From: Candidatus Methanofastidiosia archaeon
Lineage (GTDB): Archaea; Methanobacteriota_B; Thermococci; Methanofastidiosales; Methanofastidiosaceae
Length of the DNA: 5,376 nt
Direction: 5' to 3'
Assembly (NCBI GenBank): GCA_003558335.1
Contig: PWMA01000005.1
Span: forward strand, 1 to 5,376
Part shown: positions 1 to 3,755 of the stretch, piece by piece
Layout of the letters: each line of letters begins with the position of its first letter
Numbering within the stretch: the first letter of the stretch is position 1
Notes under the pieces: model-generated
Seen by the model: the letters and a program-made list of their open reading frames with translations, nothing else
The model's database searches: none
What the model was told of the DNA's origin: nothing
Translations under genes and position numbers: made by a program

Positions 1-261
1 AACCTTTTCCCATATTGGGTTGATTTTATAACAAACATTATTTGAGCTTTCTCTTTTCCTCAACAAAATCCCATTACAAATTAACCAGTTAACAGCGTCT
101 TTAACTCTTGGGAGACTAGCAGCACCAATATTCACTTTTAATTCAGAGATTGTTGCTTTCTCCTGAATTTCTGAAAGAAAAGTAATTATTCTTGTTAAGT
201 ATCTTGTATTAGAAAGATTATTATTATCTGACTTGCAACCGTTTGAGTTTCTTCTTCCCAT
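1..261 (-). CDS. Partial winged-helix-like DNA-binding protein (C-terminus beyond window)
   Basis: The frame is open from an ATG at 261-259 to the left edge, giving 87 residues and no stop, so the gene continues outside the window. The N-terminus is polar (MGRRNSNG, then several Asn). From about residue 19 the pattern is that of a winged helix: helix 19-34, a helix from ATISELKV, a recognition-type helix from LPRVKDAVNWLICNG, then ILLRKRESSNNVCYKI as a beta wing. It probably binds DNA as a transcription regulator. It is the last visible gene of its operon: the upstream stop TAG is followed by one base and then this ATG. A GGTAGG-like SD (273-280) lies 11 bases upstream. The fold is inferred from pattern only. 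The open frame, SD and coupling make the gene itself likely. Confidence 0.8.
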   Translation of the reverse strand, partial: MGRRNSNGCKSDNNNLSNTRYLTRIITFLSEIQEKATISELKVNIGAASLPRVKDAVNWLICNGILLRKRESSNNVCYKINPIWEKV

Positions 262-262
262 T

Positions 263-538
263 CTAAAACAATCCTACCTTTTTGAAGAATCTGTTAGCAT
301 CTTCTTCAATATCCAATTTATAATTTAAAATTTTTATAGTGTCCCTATTTTCTCTTTTTACTAAACCCATGTTCTCCAATTCTTTTATTGCAACATCTCT
401 CAAATTCTTAGGTACTAAAAAATGTCTGCCCAATTCTGAATGCAATTCTTTTCTTTTAATATATTTCCCAATACCATATCTTTTTTTTAACAAGTTATGA
501 CAAGACAAGTAAAACAATTTAATATTTAACTCTTTCAT
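263..538 (-). CDS. Small winged-helix DNA-binding protein, putative regulator
   Basis: This 91-residue basic protein has a helix-turn-helix pattern at about residues 27-60 (KRKELHSELGRHF, VPKNLRDVAIKELENMGL), then a short wing (VKRENRDTIKI) and a helical tail (EEDANRFFKKVGL). This is the usual layout of winged-helix transcription factors, which are common in archaeal viruses and plasmids. I chose the ATG at 538. It overlaps the upstream stop as ATGA and has an AGGAGG site at 548-553, 9 bases away. An in-frame ATG at 571 lies upstream of that SD and would overlap the previous gene by 37 bases, so I rejected it. The gene follows four small membrane proteins and precedes another winged-helix-like gene. 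That suggests regulators made together with the membrane products. The target is unknown. Confidence 0.82.
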   Translation of the reverse strand: MKELNIKLFYLSCHNLLKKRYGIGKYIKRKELHSELGRHFLVPKNLRDVAIKELENMGLVKRENRDTIKILNYKLDIEEDANRFFKKVGLF

Positions 539-810
539 CTTAACAATCCTCCTGAACAAGTTTCTAAACATTCTCTTGCAGTTTCAACAACCATAAAATG
601 TTCATAAACAGCTAAAATTAATATAACAACAATAAAACCAATAATCAAAAGCTTGTACCAATTTCCTCCACTTATAAGATTCTTCCAATTAATTGAACCA
701 TCACTATTCTTTATAGGATGAACAACACTCCAACCTAGAAAACCTTTTCTTAAACTTACTTTTTCACCACTTTTAGTGGTAATATCTTCTATACCTTTTC
801 TAAAATCCAT
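535..810 (-). CDS. Small single-pass membrane protein with TKxGEK motif
   Basis: This is an unrecognised 91-residue protein. Residues 1-50 are soluble and polar. They hold TKSGEKVSL (12-20), which closely matches TKDGEKISI in the 122-residue protein encoded at 1214-1582. One hydrophobic segment follows at about 52-70 (YKLLIIGFIVVILILAV), then a short tail with two cysteines (C81, C85) and SGGLLR. I chose the ATG at 810. It sits 5 bases after the previous stop and has a weak AAAAGGT site (819-825) 8 bases away. The in-frame ATG at 882 would add 24 cysteine-rich residues lying entirely over the preceding gene, so I judge that extension to be a frame shadow. The positive-inside rule puts the N-terminal domain inside and the tail outside. 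Function is unknown. Confidence 0.75.
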   Translation of the reverse strand: MDFRKGIEDITTKSGEKVSLRKGFLGWSVVHPIKNSDGSINWKNLISGGNWYKLLIIGFIVVILILAVYEHFMVVETARECLETCSGGLLR

Positions 811-815
811 TTTTA

Positions 816-998
816 TCAACCTTTTGCAGCAAAAAATGCACTTGCTACCCATACAACAACAATAAGCGTAACGAGTTGCCATAAAGGAAGCATCTCAAGT
901 TCCATATTTCTAGCCATTATCCATCCAGCAACAATAGCAATAGTTCCTCCACATCCTAATAACCAAAAACCTGGACTATCTAAAGCTTCTTCAATCAT
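816..998 (-). CDS. 60-residue protein with two transmembrane segments
   Basis: This tiny protein is unrecognised. It has two hydrophobic helices at about residues 10-29 (GFWLLGCGGTIAIVAGWIMA) and 37-57 (LPLWQLVTLIVVVWVASAFF), joined by a short loop (RNMELEM), with an acidic N-terminus (MIEEALD). The ATG at 998 is fixed by a full AGGAGG site at 1005-1010, 6 bases away, and by an 8-base overlap with the end of the preceding gene. Translational coupling and the strong SD support a real gene despite the size. Small hairpin membrane proteins like this are frequent in archaeal viruses, where some are virion components, but nothing here shows which role it has. Confidence 0.78.
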   Translation of the reverse strand: MIEEALDSPGFWLLGCGGTIAIVAGWIMARNMELEMLPLWQLVTLIVVVWVASAFFAAKG

Positions 999-1236
999 TT
1001 TTATCCTCCTGTTTTGATTTAATACATTTCAAAACAAGCAACAACCAAGTAAATAATAAAACAACCCCCCAAACAAAAGAAACAATGTTTGGAAAGAGAT
1101 ATATCGTTTTGAACTCACTATAACTAATTAAATTTGGCAAAGAAGCCCCAATAAACCCTGCTGAAGTCCCTAAAACCAATCCAGCTATAGCAATGGGTTC
1201 ATCCATAACTTTTTTAATTTCTTGGAGCTTTTTCAT
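991..1236 (-). CDS. 81-residue protein with two transmembrane segments
   Basis: The protein has a basic N-terminus (MKKLQEIKKVMDEP) and a first hydrophobic segment at about 14-32, rich in Gly and Ala (AIAGLVLGTSAGFIGA). A loop containing LISYSEFKTIYLF follows, then a second segment at about 50-70 (VSFVWGVVLLFTWLLLVL) and a charged tail (KCIKSKQEDKND). Both termini probably face the cytoplasm or virion interior. The start is the ATG at 1236. GGAGGT at 1242-1247 lies 5 bases upstream of it, whereas the in-frame TTG at 1242 touches the SD and cannot be used. The start overlaps the preceding gene by 23 bases and the end overlaps the next by 8. I do not recognise the family. Confidence 0.78.
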   Translation of the reverse strand: MKKLQEIKKVMDEPIAIAGLVLGTSAGFIGASLPNLISYSEFKTIYLFPNIVSFVWGVVLLFTWLLLVLKCIKSKQEDKND

Positions 1237-1582
1237 CTTCAACCTCCAACTTGTCTAAAATATCTGAAACATCCTGAGAATTATCATCCATATTCTTGAA
1301 AAACTTTAGTTGTTGTCTCAATCCTAAAATCTTTAATCCTGTTGTTATAATACTCCCAATAAATATTAAAATTAAACCATAAGCAATCAAACCTATATCA
1401 TCCAATCCGATAATTACAGCTACCAATGCAACAAAAAATCCTGAGAAAATAATATAGTTTCCTCTTATCTCATTTTGTAATTTTTGTAAAGGGGTTATGT
1501 TCTCCACACCAACCTTAAATCTTTTCATAGCCTCGCCAATAGAAATCTTTTCACCATCTTTAGTTTTTAGCATAAATGACAT
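1214..1582 (-). CDS. Two-segment membrane protein with TKxGEK motif, first gene of its operon
   Basis: From the ATG at 1582 this is a 122-residue protein. A soluble basic N-terminal part of about 42 residues carries TKDGEKISI (7-15). Two hydrophobic segments follow at about 43-60 (IIFSGFFVALVAVIIG) and 65-83 (LIAYGLILIFIGSIITTGL), then a basic stretch and an acidic tail (DILDKLEVEDEK). I prefer the ATG at 1582 over the one at 1600. A BRE/TATA element is centred near 1610, and archaeal transcription starts about 22-30 bases downstream of the TATA centre. That is too far downstream to include 1600 but right for a leaderless start at 1582. A further ATG at 1573 is also possible. No SD is present, which fits a leaderless message. 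Function is unknown. The N-terminal motif links it to the 91-residue protein of the same operon. Confidence 0.8.
   Translation of the reverse strand: MSFMLKTKDGEKISIGEAMKRFKVGVENITPLQKLQNEIRGNYIIFSGFFVALVAVIIGLDDIGLIAYGLILIFIGSIITTGLKILGLRQQLKFFKNMDDNSQDVSDILDKLEVEDEKAPRN
1242..1247 (-). promoter_or_regulatory. Shine-Dalgarno site that sets the start at 1236
   Basis: GGAGGT lies 5 bases before the ATG at 1236 and abuts the in-frame TTG at 1242. The ATG is therefore the start, and the protein has 81 residues rather than 83. The site is inside the coding end of the preceding gene. Confidence 0.8.
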
Positions 1583-1598
1583 CTTATCATTTATTATC

Positions 1599-1608
1599 AT
1601 TACATGTA
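1599..1608 (-). promoter_or_regulatory. Shared promoter box TACATGTAAT, copy 1 (possible operator)
   Basis: The box contains the perfect 8-base palindrome TACATGTA (1601-1608) and overlaps the end of the TATA box by two bases. The same ten bases occur in the other promoter at 3024-3033. A protein bound here would compete with TBP or polymerase. Operator function is inferred from position and repetition only. Confidence 0.4.
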
Positions 1609-1621
1609 TTTAAACCTTTCG
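1607..1621 (-). promoter_or_regulatory. Archaeal BRE/TATA promoter for the small membrane-protein operon
   Basis: Read on the minus strand, CGAAAGG (1621-1615) is followed directly by TTTAAATA (1614-1607), a near-textbook archaeal BRE plus TATA box. The TATA centre is about 28 bases from the ATG at 1582, fitting a leaderless start there. It lies in the 76-base gap after the 59-residue gene and is the only promoter seen for the six genes downstream. The elements are seen in the sequence. Promoter activity is inferred. Confidence 0.75.
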
Positions 1622-1658
1622 GTAGGTTGTTTTAATTTAGAAGTAGTTATATTCTATT

Positions 1659-1838
1659 TCAAATACTTGAAGCAACCTTTGAAGTTGCACCTATCATGCT
1701 CAATCCTATAATGTTTTTCATACCTAATTCCACCATGTCTTTTGTTTTCTTTTTCTTCTTTTTGGTAGACTTAACATTTTCTGCTACTAGTCCTGCAGCC
1801 ATCATAGTCGGCACTAAGGGTATTATATTTTTAGCCAT
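1659..1838 (-). CDS. 59-residue hydrophobic hairpin protein with lysine-run linker
   Basis: The protein has two moderately hydrophobic stretches, residues 4-19 (NIIPLVPTMMAAGLVA) and about 38-52 (LGMKNIIGLSMIGAT). They are separated by a very basic linker with six consecutive lysines (26-31) and an acidic DMVE after it. The ATG at 1838 is more credible than the in-frame TTG at 1844. Neither has an SD, which is unlike most neighbours. The gene lies 54 bases after the candidate coat gene, just downstream of a terminator-like hairpin, so it may be expressed by read-through at a reduced level. It could be a minor coat or membrane-associated nucleic-acid-binding protein. I do not recognise it, and its small size and missing SD lower confidence. 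Confidence 0.6.
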   Translation of the reverse strand: MAKNIIPLVPTMMAAGLVAENVKSTKKKKKKTKDMVELGMKNIIGLSMIGATSKVASSI

Positions 1839-1847
1839 TTTCAATAT

Positions 1848-1872
1848 AAAAAAAGAGGGGTTTTACCCCCTC
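1848..1872 (-). terminator. Hairpin plus U-run terminator after the candidate coat gene
   Basis: On the minus strand GAGGGG (1872-1867) pairs with CCCCTC (1860-1855) around a six-base loop, and seven T follow (1854-1848). It begins about 20 bases after the coat gene stop. Archaeal termination relies mainly on U-runs. The added GC-rich stem also resembles a bacterial intrinsic terminator and could stabilise the 3' end. It separates the coat gene from the 59-residue gene. Confidence 0.75.
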
Positions 1873-1892
1873 CCCAAATGCAAAAAACAAGT

Positions 1893-2384
1893 TTATCTAG
1901 CAAGTAAGTCTTGTAACCCACCTTTATAGATAGGGTACATTGCAACAACAACAACTGCCAAAGCAAACATAATTACTATCAAAGCAGCCATAGCTCTTCC
2001 ACCACTATCTGGTATATAAGTTAATGGTTGTGCTACACCGTTAATAGCCCAAGTTTCTTCAGCATAAGTAGCGTCATCAACAGTTATCTTTACTGCTAAG
2101 GCACTATTATACACTTCATTATTTGAAACAGTATAGTGACTTTCAGGTATTGTATCACCAGTTGTTCCGTTAGTTATAGAAGTTACCGATAAAGACCTAT
2201 AATCTGTTAAGTAAAAACTTTCTCCGTTTGCAGCAGCAGTTTCTGTTTCATTCGCTAAAGTAACTGTGTCAGTCATTGTTCCAACATTTTGAGCTATTGC
2301 TTGAAATAATATAACACCTACTAAAACTGCGATAAATGTGAATAGGATAAGTCCTATTCCTGCCATCTGTCCTTTTTTATTCAT
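1893..2384 (-). CDS. Candidate major coat or pilin-like protein with class III-type leader
   Basis: This is a 163-residue protein. MNKKGQ at the start is followed directly by a long hydrophobic helix (about 9-31, IGLILFTFIAVLVGVILFQA). It matches the archaeal prepilin pattern, with possible cleavage after Gly5. Residues 32-129 look like an exposed beta-rich domain, with LSVTSITNGTTGDTI, HYTV and ALAVKITV as alternating strands. A second hydrophobic helix follows PDSGGR at about 130-151 and ends in a short basic tail (YKGGLQDLLAR). A second C-terminal helix is not typical of type IV pilins, but two hydrophobic helices are typical of coat proteins of archaeal spindle-shaped viruses. The ATG at 2384 follows a poly-G/GGAG SD. 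A strong terminator after the gene suggests high, bounded expression. The coat role is inferred. A pilin-like surface subunit is the alternative. Confidence 0.88.
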   Translation of the reverse strand: MNKKGQMAGIGLILFTFIAVLVGVILFQAIAQNVGTMTDTVTLANETETAAANGESFYLTDYRSLSVTSITNGTTGDTIPESHYTVSNNEVYNSALAVKITVDDATYAEETWAINGVAQPLTYIPDSGGRAMAALIVIMFALAVVVVAMYPIYKGGLQDLLAR

Positions 2385-2391
2385 CTTTTCT

Positions 2392-2401
2392 CTCCCCCCC
2401 C
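2392..2401 (-). promoter_or_regulatory. Poly-G Shine-Dalgarno site of the candidate coat gene
   Basis: Eight G in a row followed by AG form a GGAG-type SD whose last base is 7 bases from the ATG at 2384. The tract stands out in an AT-rich window. Other strong sites here are AGGAGG or GGAGGT. Length change in the G run would not shift the reading frame but could alter ribosome binding. Confidence 0.55.
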
Positions 2402-2404
2402 AAA

Positions 2405-2418
2405 AATATTATTAAACA
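2405..2418 (-). promoter_or_regulatory. Possible weak TATA element before the candidate coat gene
   Basis: The gap between the basic-protein gene and the coat gene holds an AT-rich TTTAATAATATTT on the minus strand. If used, transcription would start within a few bases of the ATG and the SD would be lost from the message. The two signals are therefore in conflict, and I treat the promoter as doubtful. Confidence 0.25.
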
Positions 2419-2673
2419 TCATTCTGAAAAGAATTGACTTGAATCGCTCCAAATACTCTCAGATTTATTTTTGCTTAATCTTAATGTTGGTTTGGACTTT
2501 GTTAAAATTCTTTTTGGTTTTTTTAATGGTCTCTTTTTCTTTAATAATCCTTTTTTTCTTTCCTCTTTCTTAGAAGTTTTTTTAGATTTCTTCCTTTCCT
2601 TCTCTTTAATATCTTTATATTTCCTCTCACTATCTTCACTTGGAGGAGCTAAAAAGCTTGTTGCTTTATCCAT
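2419..2673 (-). CDS. Very basic 84-residue protein, possible nucleoprotein
   Basis: No known domain is recognised. I count 23 Lys and 6 Arg against 12 acidic residues, with the charge concentrated at residues 17-70. Low-complexity runs such as ERKKSKKTSKKEERKK are followed by a Pro-spaced basic part (KRPLKKPKRILTKSKP). The ends differ: SFLAPPSED near the N-terminus and SIWSDSSQFFSE at the C-terminus, which could be short docking segments. The protein is probably disordered and likely binds nucleic acid, for example as a genome-packaging protein, but this is inferred from composition only. The ATG at 2673 lies one base after the preceding stop (TAA-A-ATG). The nearest GGAGG (2691-2695) is 17 bases away, so translation probably depends on reinitiation after the upstream gene. 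An opposite-strand frame here is judged a shadow. Confidence 0.7.
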   Translation of the reverse strand: MDKATSFLAPPSEDSERKYKDIKEKERKKSKKTSKKEERKKGLLKKKRPLKKPKRILTKSKPTLRLSKNKSESIWSDSSQFFSE

Positions 2674-2674
2674 T

Positions 2675-3019
2675 TTATTTAAAAAACATTCCTCCCTTTA
2701 AATTTGGCATTTTACTTCCACTAAAAATATTCTTCTCTTTCAATATAGGTCTTTCATTTTTTGACATGTTTTTTTCTCCTTTGAGGAAATCGCCTTTCCA
2801 AGCATTTTTATTCTTATCTTTTCTTATCTTTTTTAATGCTTCTTGAATTTCTTTTTCTTCTTCTTCCTTGTAAAATCTTTCAAGTTCTCTTCGGTTAGCC
2901 GACTTTTTTCTTTCTTCCAACATTGATTGTAGCTTGTCTTCTTCCTGTAATTGTTTGAACTTTTCAGACTTCTCGCTTCTATTTTTTGCAATATTCTTTA
3001 TGGTATCTAAAATTCCCAT
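2675..3019 (-). CDS. Coiled-coil protein with three 14-residue C-terminal repeats
   Basis: This is a 114-residue soluble, charged protein. Residues 2-70 are predicted helical, with heptad-like spacing and many Glu and Lys (EEDKLQSMLEERKKS, EEEEKEIQEALKKIRK), probably a coiled coil. The C-terminal 37 residues carry a motif with an exact 14-residue period: FLKGEKNM at 78, ILKEKNIF at 92 and NLKGGMFF at 106. The first two units end in Pro (91, 105). Such short repeated motifs often dock on a partner. The ATG at 3019 lies about 25 bases after a TATA box, fitting a leaderless first gene. It precedes the basic protein and the candidate coat gene, so a scaffold, matrix or tape-like role is plausible. 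I have a vague memory of similar tails in uncharacterised DPANN proteins, which I cannot verify. Confidence 0.85.
   Translation of the reverse strand: MGILDTIKNIAKNRSEKSEKFKQLQEEDKLQSMLEERKKSANRRELERFYKEEEEKEIQEALKKIRKDKNKNAWKGDFLKGEKNMSKNERPILKEKNIFSGSKMPNLKGGMFFK
2811..2830. repeat. Perfect 10-base tandem duplication inside the coiled-coil gene
   Basis: TTCTTATCTT occurs twice in a row (2811-2820 and 2821-2830). Ten is not a multiple of three, so the copies are read in different frames, both giving Lys/Arg/Asp-rich residues (KKIRKDKNKN). It may be a small slippage duplication or chance in a low-complexity stretch. Confidence 0.6.
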
Positions 3020-3023
3020 ATTA

Positions 3024-3033
3024 ATTACATGTA
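3024..3033 (-). promoter_or_regulatory. Shared promoter box TACATGTAAT, copy 2 (possible operator)
   Basis: This is identical to the ten bases at 1599-1608 and includes the palindrome TACATGTA (3026-3033). It lies between the TATA box (3041-3048) and the predicted start at 3019, where a bound repressor would block initiation. Its distance to TATA differs from the first copy, which weakens the case for one common arrangement. Confidence 0.4.
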
Positions 3034-3040
3034 TAGGTGT

Positions 3041-3054
3041 TTTATAAATGTCGT
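3041..3054 (-). promoter_or_regulatory. Archaeal TATA promoter for the coiled-coil/basic/coat operon
   Basis: On the minus strand ACGACA (3054-3049) precedes TTTATAAA (3048-3041) in the 35-base gap after the three-segment membrane gene. The TATA centre is about 25.5 bases from the ATG at 3019, which suits a leaderless message starting at that ATG. There is no SD in front of that gene, which supports this reading. Confidence 0.7.
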
Positions 3055-3318
3055 TTATCCAGAAAAGACCTTACTTAATACATAACCTATTATTAATCCT
3101 GAGAAAACAATTATTAGTATTACCAATGGGCTTGCAACAAATTCTGAAAACATCAACAAAAAGACCCCTATTATAAAAAAGAAAGCAAGAGGAGTCATTC
3201 TAAAAAACATTGCCAATGTTGATATAATTAGTAAAGAAACCCCTAAAAAGATTGTAGGAGTACCACTAAATACATTGATAAACCAAGTCTCAAGCTGAAG
3301 TGGTTGTATATAACTCAT
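3055..3318 (-). CDS. 87-residue membrane protein with three transmembrane segments
   Basis: A short amphipathic N-terminus (MSYIQPLQLETWFINVFSG) precedes three hydrophobic segments at about residues 22-39, 42-59 and 62-82. Very short turns (RMTP, EFVASP) separate them, and the protein ends SKVFSG. The N-terminal half-helix may lie along the membrane surface. The ATG at 3318 is two bases after the preceding stop. A GGAGGT site (3327-3332) sits 8 bases upstream inside the last codons of the preceding gene, so the two genes are translationally coupled. It follows the glycoprotein and the 4-segment protein and probably works with them in one membrane complex. I recall similar uncharacterised proteins from DPANN genomes, but cannot confirm this. 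Confidence 0.87.
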   Translation of the reverse strand: MSYIQPLQLETWFINVFSGTPTIFLGVSLLIISTLAMFFRMTPLAFFFIIGVFLLMFSEFVASPLVILIIVFSGLIIGYVLSKVFSG

Positions 3319-3320
3319 TT

Positions 3321-3755
3321 TTATCTACCTCCGAAATAATCTAGACAAGCCATTATAAATCCTCCCGCTAGTCCCCCGAATATAATCACAACTATTGAAG
3401 TTATCCAGAATTGTTCATAAGAATTTACCATAGAGAATACTGAAACAAAAGAAGTTATAAATAGCCCACCTATTGAAACAATTATAGGTGCATATATCAA
3501 ACTAGGGTCATAACCTTTACCAAATAAACCAATCGCTACTGAACCCCCTACACCCAAGACAGCCAATGCACCAATAACCCATTGCCAAAAAGTTGAAGTT
3601 GTAGGACTAAATCCTATCTCTTCTGTTGTATGTGAAACTGTAAATCCTATCATACCTAAAACATTCTCTGTTCCTGCAGGAGGAACCCCTACTAATGTTA
3701 GGAACAATATCATAATGAGGAGCATTGTAACCCAACCACCTAATCTTAATCTCAT
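3321..3755 (-). CDS. 144-residue membrane protein with four transmembrane segments
   Basis: The protein starts with a basic MRLRLGGW and has hydrophobic segments at about residues 7-25, 57-78, 85-107 and 116-138. The first segment could be a signal anchor. The loop at 26-56 (PPAGTENVLG to EEIGFSPTTST) is probably outside. The segments are rich in Gly (VLGVGGSVAIGLFG, IFGGLAGGFIM), suggesting tight helix packing, and the tail is LDYFGGR. The ATG at 3755 overlaps the stop of the glycoprotein gene as ATGA. It has a full AAGGAGGT site (3762-3769) 6 bases upstream, among the strongest in the window. Its position straight after the glycoprotein suggests a membrane partner or anchor. I do not recognise the family. 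Pleolipoviruses also pair a spike with a four-segment membrane protein, but I see no sequence link. Confidence 0.88.
   Translation of the reverse strand: MRLRLGGWVTMLLIMILFLTLVGVPPAGTENVLGMIGFTVSHTTEEIGFSPTTSTFWQWVIGALAVLGVGGSVAIGLFGKGYDPSLIYAPIIVSIGGLFITSFVSVFSMVNSYEQFWITSIVVIIFGGLAGGFIMACLDYFGGR

Noticed and set aside
539..571. Upstream ATG at 571 for the first winged-helix gene
   Set aside because: The AGGAGG at 548-553 lies downstream of it and points to the ATG at 538, which forms an ATGA overlap.
811..882. 24-residue Cys-rich N-terminal extension of the 91-residue protein
   Set aside because: It overlaps the preceding gene completely in another frame, has no SD, and the ATG at 810 is well placed after the stop of that gene.
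1696..1929. Plus-strand open frame of 77 residues
   Set aside because: It lies antisense over the 59-residue gene, the terminator and the end of the coat gene, is rich in Phe from reading Lys codons backwards, and has no SD or promoter.
1893..2384. Ordinary type IV pilin or archaellin
   Set aside because: The leader fits, but a second C-terminal hydrophobic helix and the absence of an ATPase or platform gene nearby do not fit a standard pilin operon. Kept as an alternative only.
2471..2846. Two overlapping plus-strand frames rich in Phe and Leu
   Set aside because: They are the reverse reading of lysine-rich minus-strand genes (AAA/AAG read as TTT/CTT). The minus-strand genes are coupled to neighbours and have a promoter.
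3041..3048. TTTATAAA as a plus-strand promoter
   Set aside because: The sequence is self-complementary, but there is no plausible plus-strand gene downstream of it.
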